Positions 42,008-51,260 are shown, counted from the first letter of the stretch. The stretch: 64,000 nt of DNA from Bryobacteraceae bacterium (GCA_041394945.1 JAWKHH010000001.1:1798001-1862000); one strand, 5' to 3'. The notes: generated by a model from the sequence alone, not told the origin. Numbers and translations are program-made.

Positions 42008-43816
42008 TCACTTCACGTGGACGAGCGCTTCGGTCCAGGCGTTCAGTTTGAACTGGCCGAAGGCGATCGTCGCCGTGGGGACTTCGAGGCCAGGCGCGCC
42101 GGTCTTAATCCGTGCGCGCAGCCGGCCTTCTTTTCGAGCGGCGATGGTCACCGAGCGCGGGGCGTCCACCAGCCTCCAGTCTTCGGGCAGGTTCCAGGTG
42201 ACGTCGTAGTGCATCTCGGAGGGTGCGTGGTTCAGAATGCGCAGTTCGAGCGTGACTTCCGCGCCGGGCGCCGCCTCCTGACCATACGGATGAATGCGCG
42301 CCCACGACTCGTCGACCATATAGTTGATATCCGGCCAAGGCGATAGTTCGCGCAGCACGGCCGAGCGTTCCCGGAGTTCGGCGCGCATCCGATCGATCTG
42401 GGCCGGCGTGTAGCGGAACATCGGCGCCACGTGCTGGTTCAGCACCCAGGCGCCCTTCGGGAGCGACGCGATGCGGCGGAGACAGAAGTCGTAGCCTTCG
42501 TTGTCGCGCAGGAAGTCGCGGTTCTGCATGCAGTAGTCGTCCATGCCGGAAGGCGTGAACGAATCGCCGGCGAAGAGGTGTGTCTCGCCGTTATCGTTCT
42601 TCGCGACAAGCCCGCCGTGATAGAGCGTCTGGCCAGGGAAATGCCAGAAGGTCAGCTTCCATTCCTTCCACGAGAGCGTTTCGCCGTCTTTTCGGGGGAA
42701 CGCGCCGGATACGGGCCGGGTGGTGAGACAGGGAAGCCGGAACTCAGCAGGCGCCGCCATCACTTCCGCCATCTGCTGGGTGAAATAGACGCGGGAGCCG
42801 AACTCGGCGACGATGTCGTTGATGTAGTCGGTGTGGTCGTCGTGATAGTGCGTGATCCAGATGCCGTCGACGGATTCGATCTTGCCTTCGGCCTTGAGCT
42901 TGCGTAGCTCGGCGAGTAAGTTGCGGTAGCCGGCGTCGACGAGGAAAGCCGCGCCGGACTTCGACAGGATCAGCCGCGAATTGCCAATGGCGAGGATGTT
43001 CGCGGGGAGCTTCTGCTGCTCGGCCATCGGCAGGATCTCCATGGGACGCTCGACGGCGGCGGAGCGGATCTTGTGGTTGTCGTCGCCCCAGTACCAGCGG
43101 AGTGCGTCGGTTTCGAAATGGCTCGCGAGGAACGACTGCAGCCGTGTGATCAGCATCTCAATCGCGGCGGCCGGGTTCCCGATCGCCGGTCCGCGCGCGG
43201 GCAGGACGATGTCGGGCTTCTCGGCCTGAATGCGGCGGAGGCTCGCGATGAGTTGGCCTGCGCGCGCGGCGTAGCCGTGATAGCCGCGAGCCTTGGCGTC
43301 CGGCGCCGCGTCCTGCAGCGAGTAGAGATCGAAGAGCTGGCCGTCGCCGTAGATGAGGTCGCCGGTGGCGGCGATCTTCTTGCCGCCTGTTTCGACGATG
43401 TAGGAGACAGCGCCGCGCGTATAGCCGGGGGTGGCGACGACACGGATGTGCTCGCCGACGCGATCGCCGTCGCCGACGGCGCGCGTCACCTTCACCGGTG
43501 CGATCGGAACCTTCGTGCTCGCCTGCGCGTAGTCGTGGAAGCGGCCCGTTTCGAAGGCCGTCCAGAACGCGGCGGGGTTCTCGAAAAGGTCGCGCTCGGC
43601 GGCGGGGGCGACGATGGAAGCGGTCGCGGGGCCCGGCAGAATGTCACGCCGCGCGTGAGTGAGGAGTAGCTGGGTGGCGCCGCGCTGTGGAGCGTAGATG
43701 GCCGTGGTCCCGATGGTGACCGAGTTTACCGGACCGGGATGGAACACGACACCGGGCGGCAGTTGCGGCTGCGCCAAAAGAAGCGGTGCGATCGCGGCGG
43801 CAATGAAGAATCGCAT
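42008..43816 (-). CDS. Exported double metallo-beta-lactamase-fold protein (602 aa)
   Basis: A signal peptide (MRFFIAAAIAPLLLAQP) precedes two metallo-hydrolase-like halves. The second half has the intact zinc motif ITHYHDDHTDYI (HxHxDH) and later GDSFTPSGMDDY and LNQHVAPM, so it is probably active. The first half has the fold marks ATPGYTRGAVSYIVETGGKKIAATGDLIY but only THARRD where the zinc motif should be, so it is probably inactive. A beta-sandwich-like tail follows. ATG 43816 was chosen over 43843 because a TACACT hexamer lies 14 bases before it and the signal peptide is then compact. The substrate is unknown; lactone, ester or phosphodiester hydrolysis are possible. Confidence 0.78.
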   Translation of the reverse strand: MRFFIAAAIAPLLLAQPQLPPGVVFHPGPVNSVTIGTTAIYAPQRGATQLLLTHARRDILPGPATASIVAPAAERDLFENPAAFWTAFETGRFHDYAQASTKVPIAPVKVTRAVGDGDRVGEHIRVVATPGYTRGAVSYIVETGGKKIAATGDLIYGDGQLFDLYSLQDAAPDAKARGYHGYAARAGQLIASLRRIQAEKPDIVLPARGPAIGNPAAAIEMLITRLQSFLASHFETDALRWYWGDDNHKIRSAAVERPMEILPMAEQQKLPANILAIGNSRLILSKSGAAFLVDAGYRNLLAELRKLKAEGKIESVDGIWITHYHDDHTDYINDIVAEFGSRVYFTQQMAEVMAAPAEFRLPCLTTRPVSGAFPRKDGETLSWKEWKLTFWHFPGQTLYHGGLVAKNDNGETHLFAGDSFTPSGMDDYCMQNRDFLRDNEGYDFCLRRIASLPKGAWVLNQHVAPMFRYTPAQIDRMRAELRERSAVLRELSPWPDINYMVDESWARIHPYGQEAAPGAEVTLELRILNHAPSEMHYDVTWNLPEDWRLVDAPRSVTIAARKEGRLRARIKTGAPGLEVPTATIAFGQFKLNAWTEALVHVK

Positions 43817-43824
43817 GAACAGGT

Positions 43825-43830
43825 AGTGTA
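43825..43830 (-). promoter_or_regulatory. -10-like TACACT 14 bases before the 43816 start
   Basis: TACACT on the minus strand begins 14 bases before the chosen ATG, with no Shine-Dalgarno between. A TTGACA further upstream (about 43864-43869) is too far away for a standard pair. Confidence 0.3.
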
Positions 43831-43875
43831 TCGTCGGGCGCATCGTGTTCGGTCGGCGTCACCATGTCAAGATGC

Positions 43876-44883
43876 CTACGGAACGCTCACCATCACCGCC
43901 GGGTCCGGAGCAGCCCCCTTGGCGGTGGAAAAGCTACGCACCACCTTGCGGTCCCCGAGCGAAATGACGTGGACGAGATCTTTCTCCTCCGATGACGCGA
44001 ACGCCCACTTTCCGTCGTTCGAGACAGAGACCGAAACCGGGTCGCCTTCCACGGGAACGCTCACCACCTGGCTGCGAGTGGCAAGATCGGCGATGCCGAC
44101 GGCATGGTCGTGCATCAGGGCGTAGACGAGGAACTTGCCGTCCGGGGTCTCCGCCAACCGCACGGGTCCTTTCCCGGTCTTGATCTCCCCGACGACAGCC
44201 TGCCGCTGCGCATCGATCACTGTCACCGATGCCGACTCCCGGTTCGCCACGTAGATGTACTGGCCGTCGCGGGATAGCATGCTGCCCTCCGGTCGCGTTC
44301 CTGCCGGGATCTTCTTCACCATCCCGGTGGTAAGCTGCACCACGGAAATGTCGTCGGCGCCGCTGTTCGAAACAAACGCGAACTCGGCGCCTCCGCGCGC
44401 GCCCGGGATGGCGGCGCCGGGTCCGAACGAGACCATATGCGGCGTCTGCCCCTTCGGATCGAAGTTCCGAATCACTTTGCGGCGTTCGGTGTCGACGACG
44501 AGAAGCCGGGCTGGATTCTCGGCGGTGACAGCGAGGTAGTTGCGAATCGGGTCGTAAGAGATCCCGTGTGGACGATGATATTTGCCCGTCGAAATGGCGT
44601 CCACCCGCTTCCGCGCGGCGATGTCCACCACGGATATCGAGTTGCCGCCCTTCCCCGCCTGCTCGATCCGCATGGTGCCGTTGTCGCTGATGTAGGCGAA
44701 CTTCCCGTCGGGCGACACCACCATCTCATGCGGGTGCGTCCCGACCGCCACCTGGCCGAGCAACTGGCCTTCGGGTGTGTAGTAGGCGAGCGCGCTCGCG
44801 CCCTTCAACAACACCAGAAGCACGTCCTGGGCGGCGGCAAGCGGCGCAAGCGATACGACCAACAGGGCAAGCGTTCGAAACAT
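43876..44883 (-). CDS. Secreted YVTN-type beta-propeller protein (335 aa)
   Basis: A signal peptide (MFRTLALLVVSLAPLAAAQ) precedes repeats of about 40 residues, each with strands like GKFAYISDNGTMRI, YLAVTAENPARLLVVDTE, QYIYVANRESASVTVIDAQ and GKFLVYALMHDHAVGIADL. These are YVTN/cytochrome-D1-like blades, about seven in number. Such proteins fold as propellers in the periplasm and often bind partners or redox centres; no heme motif is seen here. The start is only six bases from ATG 44890 of the DNA ligase D gene on the other strand, so both promoters must lie in each other's coding region. Function unknown. Confidence 0.82.
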   Translation of the reverse strand: MFRTLALLVVSLAPLAAAQDVLLVLLKGASALAYYTPEGQLLGQVAVGTHPHEMVVSPDGKFAYISDNGTMRIEQAGKGGNSISVVDIAARKRVDAISTGKYHRPHGISYDPIRNYLAVTAENPARLLVVDTERRKVIRNFDPKGQTPHMVSFGPGAAIPGARGGAEFAFVSNSGADDISVVQLTTGMVKKIPAGTRPEGSMLSRDGQYIYVANRESASVTVIDAQRQAVVGEIKTGKGPVRLAETPDGKFLVYALMHDHAVGIADLATRSQVVSVPVEGDPVSVSVSNDGKWAFASSEEKDLVHVISLGDRKVVRSFSTAKGAAPDPAVMVSVP

Positions 44884-44889
44884 GTTCTC

Positions 44890-47487
44890 ATGGTAGCTTC
44901 GACGAAGACGATGGCGCTCGAAGAATACGCGCGGAAACGTGAGTTCGACCGCACGCCGGAACCCGGTCCGCTGGTGGACGCGGCCGGCGGGCAGCGCTTC
45001 TGCCTACAGCGCCACGACGCGCGCCGGCTCCATTACGACTTGCGCATCGAAGTCGGCGGGACGCTCAAATCCTGGGCCGTGCCCGAGGGCCCAACGCTCG
45101 ATCCCGCGATCAAGCGGTTGGCCGTCCTCGTCGAAGACCACCCGCTCCAATACCTGACCTGGGAAGGCAACATCCCGAAAGGCAACTACGGCGCAGGCAG
45201 CATGATGCTGTGGGACATAGGCACCTACGAGTTGTTGGGAACCGGAACGGCCGAACAGCAGTTGGAGCGCGGCGACTTCAAAATCCGCCTGCATGGGCAC
45301 AAAGTGGCGGGGGAGTTCGCAATCGTCCGGCTGGCGAACTCGGCCAAGGGAAACGAGTGGTTGCTCATCAAGAAGAAGGACGCGATGGCGCAGGCGGAGT
45401 GGGACATCGGCCGCCTGGAATATTCGGTGCGCACCGGACGCACTCAGCAGGAGATCGCGCTCGACATGCCGGCCTCGATTGCCGCGGTGGAGGAAGCGCG
45501 CCTTCACGAACCGCCGGCCACCGGAGCCATTCGGGCGCCGATGCCCGACTTCTTTCAGCCGATGCAGGCCACCAACGCGAACGTGCCTCCGGAAGGGCCG
45601 GCATGGACCTTCGAGATCAAATGGGACGGCGTCCGCGCGCTGTGCTTCGTGGAACAGGGCGCCGTGCGGGTGATCGGGAGAAAGGGCACGAAGTTCGACC
45701 GGCAGTATCCGGAACTGGCGGCGCTGCCGGAATTGCTCGACGCCGGCAGCGCTCTTGTGGACGGCGAGATCGCGGCGCTCGACGAGGCCGGCCGTCCGAG
45801 CTTTCAACGCCTACAGCCGCGGATCATGGCGACGTCGGTGTCGGGCGTCGCGCAACTGGCGCGGTCCCGGCCGATCACATTCTTCGCGTTCGACCTGCTG
45901 TATCTCGACGGGTGGGACCTGCGCGAATCGCCCGCCTACGAGCGGCGGAAGCTGCTGCGGGAACGGCTCCGCGCGCATCCGCAGATTCGGCTCTCGGAGG
46001 ACTTCGCCGTCGATGGGGCGGAACTGCTCGAACTCGTCCGCGGGCAGGGGCTCGAAGGGATCGTGGCGAAGCGGATGCTGTCGCGCTATCGTTCCGGCCG
46101 GCAGACCGATTGGCTGAAGATCAAGGTGCTGCACGAGTGCGACTTCGTGATCTGCGGATGGGCCGAGGGCGAACGCGATCACTTCGCGTCGCTGGTGCTC
46201 GGAGTATTTGAGGAGGGACGGCTCGAATACGCCGGCAACGTCGGGACCGGGTTCGACAACAAAACGCTCGCGGCGATCCGCAAGCAGATCGAGCCGCTGC
46301 GGAATGACCGGTGTCCGTTCCCGGCCGGTGAGCCTGCGATGCTGGCTCCGGCGGTGTGGATCGAACCGAAGCTGGTTTGCACTTGCAAGTTCAATTCGTG
46401 GACGGACGATCGCCACCTGCGCGCGCCGGTCTTCCTCGGGATGCGGCCGGATGTGGATCCGGAAGAATGCGTCCGCGGCCAGTCGACCGCCGGCCCGCCG
46501 CCGCCGATGATTCCGGAAGGCGGGAAGGAAGACATTTGGATGGAGGTTGACGGGCACCGGCTGCACTTCACGAATATGAGTAAGGTGTTCTATCCGGCGA
46601 AGGCCGCGGCGGCGGCAGGGTCCGGCGTAGCGCGGCAGGGGAGAAGCTACTCGAAGCGCGACATCCTGAACTACTACGACGCGGTGGCGGAGTTCGCATT
46701 GCCGCATCTGCGCGACCGGCCGTTGTCCCTGCGCCGGTATCCGGACGGAATCGACGGAGAGGGTTTCTTCCAGAAGAATGCCTCCGGCTTGCCCGAGTGG
46801 TTCCGGACGGCGCCGGTGGTGGATGTCGATGGGGAGGAGAAGTTACTGGCGGTGGGCGGCGGACGCGCCGAGCTGCTGTATCTGGCGCAGTTGGGCTGTA
46901 TCGACCAGAATCCCTGGATGAGCCGGCTCGATTCGCTAGACCACCCGGACTTTCTGCTGATCGATCTGGACCCGGTGGAGTGCGAGTATGCGCGGATTGT
47001 GGAAGCGGCGCTGGTGGTGCGGAAGAAACTCGACCAACTGGGGTTGGCAGGGTATCCGAAGACCACCGGCGGCGACGGGATGCATGTCTACGTTCCGCTG
47101 GAGCCCGTGTACAGCTACGAACAATCGCGCGGATTCTGCGAGATTCTGGCGCGGCTGAGCGCAGCGGAACGTCCGGATCTGTTCACCACTCCGCGCCAGG
47201 TGGCGAGGCGGGATCGTGGGCGGGTCTACTTCGATTACTCGCAGAACGCGCGCGGGAAGACGATCTCAGCGCCGTATGTGCTGCGGGCGTACGAGGGCGC
47301 GCCCGCGGCGACGCCGCTCGACTGGCGCGAGGTGACGGCCGGCCTGCATCCGCGGCAGTTTCATATCGCGAACGCGCCGGAAAGGTTCGCACGGCTGGGG
47401 GATTTGTTCGCGGGGGTGTTGACGAAGCCGCAGCGGCTGGAGCCGGCGATGGAGCTGCTGGAGGGGTTGATGGGCTCCCGTCTCTGA
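44890..47487 (+). CDS. ligD: DNA ligase D, phosphoesterase-ligase-polymerase order (865 aa)
   Basis: A multidomain ATP-dependent ligase for non-homologous end joining. The N-terminal 3'-phosphoesterase domain shows RFCLQRHDARRLHYDLRIEVGG and the YLTWEGNIPKGNYGAG motif. The ligase domain has the adenylation motif EIKWDGVRA with Lys244 (from the 44890 start), and LYLDGWDL and GLEGIVAKRM further on. The C-terminal primase-polymerase domain shows LSLRRYPDGIDGEGFFQKNAS, LLIDLDPVE and KTTGGDGMHVYVPL. The order PE-LIG-POL is that of Pseudomonas LigD. ATG 44890 or ATG 44911 may be the start; the longer frame further upstream overlaps the propeller gene and is rejected. No Ku gene is in the window. 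Confidence 0.93.
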   Translation: MVASTKTMALEEYARKREFDRTPEPGPLVDAAGGQRFCLQRHDARRLHYDLRIEVGGTLKSWAVPEGPTLDPAIKRLAVLVEDHPLQYLTWEGNIPKGNYGAGSMMLWDIGTYELLGTGTAEQQLERGDFKIRLHGHKVAGEFAIVRLANSAKGNEWLLIKKKDAMAQAEWDIGRLEYSVRTGRTQQEIALDMPASIAAVEEARLHEPPATGAIRAPMPDFFQPMQATNANVPPEGPAWTFEIKWDGVRALCFVEQGAVRVIGRKGTKFDRQYPELAALPELLDAGSALVDGEIAALDEAGRPSFQRLQPRIMATSVSGVAQLARSRPITFFAFDLLYLDGWDLRESPAYERRKLLRERLRAHPQIRLSEDFAVDGAELLELVRGQGLEGIVAKRMLSRYRSGRQTDWLKIKVLHECDFVICGWAEGERDHFASLVLGVFEEGRLEYAGNVGTGFDNKTLAAIRKQIEPLRNDRCPFPAGEPAMLAPAVWIEPKLVCTCKFNSWTDDRHLRAPVFLGMRPDVDPEECVRGQSTAGPPPPMIPEGGKEDIWMEVDGHRLHFTNMSKVFYPAKAAAAAGSGVARQGRSYSKRDILNYYDAVAEFALPHLRDRPLSLRRYPDGIDGEGFFQKNASGLPEWFRTAPVVDVDGEEKLLAVGGGRAELLYLAQLGCIDQNPWMSRLDSLDHPDFLLIDLDPVECEYARIVEAALVVRKKLDQLGLAGYPKTTGGDGMHVYVPLEPVYSYEQSRGFCEILARLSAAERPDLFTTPRQVARRDRGRVYFDYSQNARGKTISAPYVLRAYEGAPAATPLDWREVTAGLHPRQFHIANAPERFARLGDLFAGVLTKPQRLEPAMELLEGLMGSRL

Positions 47488-47606
47488 AGCGGGAGGCTCG
47501 CCGACGGAGTACCGGAACCCTTGGTACGATTCCCGCAATCTGATCCGCGGTTCTTCGTTGCGAAACTGTTACTATGTCGGTGGTCGGAACCTGGAGGAGA
47601 GTTCTC

Positions 47607-48374
47607 TTGGCGAATTTTTGGAGCGGCGCGATATCCCGCATCGACCTGGCCGAGAGCCGGCTGCGTGAGCAGCTTTCCCGGCGATTGCGGAGCCTGCCCG
47701 CAATCCGAGCCTTCAAGTCGCAAAAGCAGATGGTGCTGCTTCGTGAAGTGGCCGAACTGCAAACGCAGGAGCGAATGTCGTTCTGCGTGGTAGGCGGCCT
47801 TGCCTACGATGCGCTGGCCGGACACCTCACCTCCATCCACTCCGACATTGACCTTTCGCTGCACTACCAAGACGCGGACGAAGCGGCGGAGATGCTCGCC
47901 AGCCGCGGCTTTGCGGTGGCGCCCAAGTCGGCCTACGCCGCCGGCGCGCTCCGCGAAGGACAGTACCTGGACCTCTTCTATTGGAGGGACGCCGGGGAGG
48001 GCAGGATCGAGCATGTCAGCGGCGGGACCGCCGTCCGCATGCCGCGGAGTTTTCTCGCCGCGGGCCAGGAAGTAGAGCTATCCGGTATTCGCTTTCGCGT
48101 GCCGTCGAACGAGTACATGGTGAGCACCCTCCCGCTGATTCAGAAAGCGCGGCACCGGGAATTCGTCGCTGCGTTGCCGACGCGGGTTACCCTCGAATGC
48201 TCCCGGCGCAGGGAGACCATTCGAATTTCCATGGAAGCCACGGTCCATGAATACGCGGCAACGGTTCAGGGCCGTCGGGCCGAAGCCACCGGAGCCGCTT
48301 CCGGCAGCGATGGGCCGTTCCGCGCGGCGTCCGGTGAAGGAAGAGACCCCGATGCGCTAATCGGCGCGCGGTGA
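47607..48374 (+). CDS. Nucleotidyltransferase-fold protein (255 aa)
   Basis: A cytoplasmic protein with the nucleotidyltransferase signature FCVVGGLAYDALAGHLTSIHSDIDLSLHYQD, i.e. GG, then SDIDL with two acidic metal ligands, followed by LDLFYWRD with a third acidic residue. It resembles aminoglycoside/lincosamide-type nucleotidyltransferases in length of core and in the layout GRIEHVSGGTAVRMPRSFLAAGQEVELSGIRFRVPS. Nothing shows that it acts on an antibiotic. TTG 47607 was chosen because GGAGGAGA precedes it; ATG 47574 in the same frame is possible. The last 18 bases overlap the convergent gene at 48357. Confidence 0.65.
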   Translation: MANFWSGAISRIDLAESRLREQLSRRLRSLPAIRAFKSQKQMVLLREVAELQTQERMSFCVVGGLAYDALAGHLTSIHSDIDLSLHYQDADEAAEMLASRGFAVAPKSAYAAGALREGQYLDLFYWRDAGEGRIEHVSGGTAVRMPRSFLAAGQEVELSGIRFRVPSNEYMVSTLPLIQKARHREFVAALPTRVTLECSRRRETIRISMEATVHEYAATVQGRRAEATGAASGSDGPFRAASGEGRDPDALIGAR

Positions 48375-49514
48375 GTGTTCGAGCACCGCGGCGGCGAATG
48401 TGATCGGGTCATTACGCTGTTCGGCAAGGTCCCGGAGGCGCGGCCAGTCGCGAGCGAGGCGGCAAAGTTCGTACAGATTCGGGCACATCAGATAGGCGGG
48501 GTCCGTGCCGGTGAGCCAGCGTTCGAAAGCGGCGATTGCGTCCTTGTAACGTTCGAGGCGCACCAGAAACCGCACAAAGACCTGGGCCGGGTAGCTGCCG
48601 GTCTCGTCGAGATCGATCGCCTCGATCTTGGCGCGGAAGTGCTCGACGGCGGCGTCGGCGGCCGCCGGCGATAGGAACGCCGCCAGCCAGATGCGGTGGT
48701 CGTCGTAGACATCGTCGAGCGGCGGTTCGCCTTTGTGGTGAAACGTAGGAGCGAGCCTCGCGCCGTACCGCGCCAGTTCGATCGACTTGGTGAGCACCGC
48801 GGGATCAGCCGACTCGGCGGCGTAGCGCAGGATCGAGATGAGGTGCGAGGTGTCGACGTAGTAGTCGTACTCGCCGAAGAGCCACGGGCGGTCGGCGATG
48901 AGTTCCGGTATGGACACCGCCGCGGGCTCCGCGCCTTCGTGCTGGGCGATGGTCCGAATGAGGTTGGCGCGAAGTTCGCCGTGGAGCGTGCCCACCAACA
49001 CGCGGAGAGCGTCGTCGCGCGTGGCCGGGTCCGGATACTGATCGAAGAGTGTGATCGCGCGACAGGTTCCGTGGTGCGCGAGCACCAGTTCCAGTCCGCG
49101 CAGCGGGAGGACGCGCTCTCCAAGGGCAATCTCAATGAGCGGGTCCGGATCTTCGCCGCCGTCAGACTTGGCGATCGCGTCGGCAATCGGCGCCGGGTCG
49201 CCGAGCGCCCGGTAGTACGGCCACGCGCGGGCGATGTTGCCCGACTCGAGAAACAGCGCGCCCGTTTCGCGCGCCGCGGCCATCACCGCCTCGTCGTATT
49301 GCCGCCGCTGCTCTTCGCTCGCGCCGGCCGGCGGACCCGCCGTCACCAGCGGCAGCCCCAGCCTGTGCCGCGCCGCCAACAGCCGCGCTTCGAACAACTG
49401 CGCGAAATTCCCCACTTCCCGCGAAGAACGAGCGAGGTGTTCGAACGCCGCGCCCGGCCCGGATTGGCCGATGAGGGAGGCAAGTGTATCGAAAGTAGTG
49501 GTTTGAGCCGGCAC
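48357..49514 (-). CDS. Uncharacterised helical-repeat protein (385 aa)
   Basis: Not recognised. The protein is almost wholly helical, with TPR-like or SEL1-like pairs (FLESGNIARAWPYYRALGDPAPIADAIAK, VLVGTLHGELRANLIRTIAQHEG, FVRFLVRLERYKDAIAAFERWLTG). It has no signal peptide. A central stretch (FGEYDYYVDTSHLISILRYAAESA) with aromatic residues and a DYYVDTSHL motif may be a binding site. GTG 49514 was chosen; GTG 49547 in frame adds a poor N-terminal extension. It is convergent with the nucleotidyltransferase and divergent from the GT-C gene, and likely acts in the cytoplasm as a binding scaffold. Confidence 0.6.
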   Translation of the reverse strand: MPAQTTTFDTLASLIGQSGPGAAFEHLARSSREVGNFAQLFEARLLAARHRLGLPLVTAGPPAGASEEQRRQYDEAVMAAARETGALFLESGNIARAWPYYRALGDPAPIADAIAKSDGGEDPDPLIEIALGERVLPLRGLELVLAHHGTCRAITLFDQYPDPATRDDALRVLVGTLHGELRANLIRTIAQHEGAEPAAVSIPELIADRPWLFGEYDYYVDTSHLISILRYAAESADPAVLTKSIELARYGARLAPTFHHKGEPPLDDVYDDHRIWLAAFLSPAAADAAVEHFRAKIEAIDLDETGSYPAQVFVRFLVRLERYKDAIAAFERWLTGTDPAYLMCPNLYELCRLARDWPRLRDLAEQRNDPITFAAAVLEHSPRAD

Positions 49515-49611
49515 TGTCCCCAGCTTACACCCCGGGGGGAGAAGCACTACAACGGCGAACTATGGCTAAAGGTCCTACCCTCGGGCTGTCGATAGGAACG
49601 CTGGAGGGTCA

Positions 49612-51210
49612 TTGTCCAAGTCGCTGGCGCCGTCGTTTTCCGACTTCCTTTTCCTGGCCATTATTGCTTGGTTGTTTCTGTTCGGACAGGACAGTTGGAG
49701 CCGGCTGCTTCTCGACGGCGATACGGGGTGGCACATCCGCACGGGCGAATGGATCCTCGAGCACGGACGCGTTCCGAGCCAGGACATGTTTTCGTTCTCA
49801 AAGAACGGACAGCCGTGGTTTGCCTGGGAATGGGGCGCCGACGTCATCTACGCGTGGCTTCATCGTTGGATGGGCCTGAAGGGGATCGTGGTGCTCGGCG
49901 GAGTCCAGGTAGCCCTTTTTGCGACTTTGGTGGCGCGTTTCACCCTTTGGAAGGGCGCCAATGCGCTGGCCACGATCGCGACGGCAATGTTGTGCGTGGG
50001 TGCGAGTTCGGTGCACTATTTGGCTCGGCCGCACCTGTTCACGCTGGTGCTGGTGCCGCTGACCTTGTGGATGGTGGAAGCCGACCGGCGGCAGTCCTCC
50101 TGGAAGATCTGGCTGCTCGTGCCGGTGACGATCGCCTGGACGAACCTTCATGGCGGTTTCCTCGCCTTGATCGCGTGCTTGGGCCTTGTTGTCGCCGGCG
50201 AAGCGGCCGAAGCGGTCTGGCGGCGCTTGCGCGGCGAGCCGCTCGATTGGAGCCGGACGATCCGCTATGGGCTCGTACTTGCGGCCTGTAGCGCGGCGAC
50301 ACTCGCCAACCCCTACGGCTATCACCTCCACCAGCATATTGCCGCCTACTTGAACTCGGACTGGATCAAGGACGTAGTACAGGAGTTCCAGTCGCCGAGT
50401 TTCCGGGCGGAAAATCTCAAGCAGTACGAACTGCTGCTGCTGGTGGGGCTACTGGCGGCGGCAGGGCAACTGGCGCGGGGGATGGTTGTGGCGCCGTTGC
50501 TGATTCTCTTTTGGGCGCATCAGTCGCTGACGTCGGTGCGGCACGTGACGGTGTTCGTCACGGTGGCGGCGCCCGTGGTGGCCGTGGAGGCGACGCGGCT
50601 GTGGCGGATGTTCACGGCCGGTTCGCCGGCCAAGAGCCTGTGCGGGATCCTCGATTCGCTCGCCGAGGATATGGGCGGCAATTTCCGGTGGACCAGCATC
50701 TGGCCGGCGGCGTTCGTGGCCGGGCTGTTGTTCATTGACGCACTGCCGATCCAGTGGCCCAAGGATTTTCCCGAGTTGCGTTTCCCGGTGAAGCTGATCG
50801 CCAAGCACGAAGACCGGATCCGCAACGCGAGGGTCCTGACGAGCGACCAGTGGGCCGATTACCTGATCTACCGCTTCTACCCCCACTCGCGGGTTTTCTT
50901 CGATGGGCGGAGCGATTTCTACGGACCGGCGCTCGGCAAGCAGTACGTGCGGATGTCGAGCGGACAGCACGACTGGCGAGCGTTGCTCGAGAAGCACGAT
51001 TTTGATTTGGCGCTGATTCCGGTGGATTGGTCGCTGGCGAGTCTCCTCAAGGAAGATCGCGACTGGAAGGTCCTCGACGACAACGGCAAGTGCCTGATTT
51101 TCGAACGCAGGAAGCCGGAATCCGGCGATCGTGCGATCGCCCGTTCCGGGAAGCCTGGCGCCGCCGCGGCCGAGATCGCCCACGCCGACAAAAGTGGATT
51201 AGTCCGCTAA
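49612..51210 (+). CDS. GT-C-like multi-pass membrane protein (532 aa)
   Basis: An inner-membrane protein with about nine helices. The first helix (FLFLAIIAWLFLF) is followed by the loop LLLDGDTGWHIRTGEWILEHGRVPSQDMFSFSKNGQPWFAWEWG, which has the Asp-rich entrance of GT-C glycosyltransferases. The C-terminal part (residues about 390-532) is soluble, with DQWADYLIYRFYPHSRVFFDGRSDFYG. Lipid-linked sugar transfer is therefore an inference. TTG 49612 is preceded by GGAGGG. Its stop overlaps a 16-residue reading frame (TAATG at 51208), and the chain continues to the Tad genes, so it may be part of the same operon. A role in glycosylation of the pilus is possible. Confidence 0.65.
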   Translation: MSKSLAPSFSDFLFLAIIAWLFLFGQDSWSRLLLDGDTGWHIRTGEWILEHGRVPSQDMFSFSKNGQPWFAWEWGADVIYAWLHRWMGLKGIVVLGGVQVALFATLVARFTLWKGANALATIATAMLCVGASSVHYLARPHLFTLVLVPLTLWMVEADRRQSSWKIWLLVPVTIAWTNLHGGFLALIACLGLVVAGEAAEAVWRRLRGEPLDWSRTIRYGLVLAACSAATLANPYGYHLHQHIAAYLNSDWIKDVVQEFQSPSFRAENLKQYELLLLVGLLAAAGQLARGMVVAPLLILFWAHQSLTSVRHVTVFVTVAAPVVAVEATRLWRMFTAGSPAKSLCGILDSLAEDMGGNFRWTSIWPAAFVAGLLFIDALPIQWPKDFPELRFPVKLIAKHEDRIRNARVLTSDQWADYLIYRFYPHSRVFFDGRSDFYGPALGKQYVRMSSGQHDWRALLEKHDFDLALIPVDWSLASLLKEDRDWKVLDDNGKCLIFERRKPESGDRAIARSGKPGAAAAEIAHADKSGLVR

Positions 51211-51260
51211 TGAAAACAACCGATTCGACCGAAAGTCCTAAGGGAGCTGTAGCGCGATGA
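51210..51260 (+). CDS. Tiny bridging reading frame (16 aa)
   Basis: An ATG at 51210 overlaps the TAA of the membrane-protein gene (TAATG). The frame reads MKTTDSTESPKGAVAR and stops at 51258-51260, overlapping the ATG of the next gene (ATGA). It probably passes ribosomes from one gene to the next rather than making a functional peptide. A real peptide cannot be excluded. Confidence 0.35.
   Translation: MKTTDSTESPKGAVAR

Noticed and set aside
44437..44889. N-terminal extension of DNA ligase D to 44437
   Set aside because: The extension overlaps the propeller gene on the other strand, is Arg-rich and matches no ligase domain; the phosphoesterase domain starts soon after 44911.
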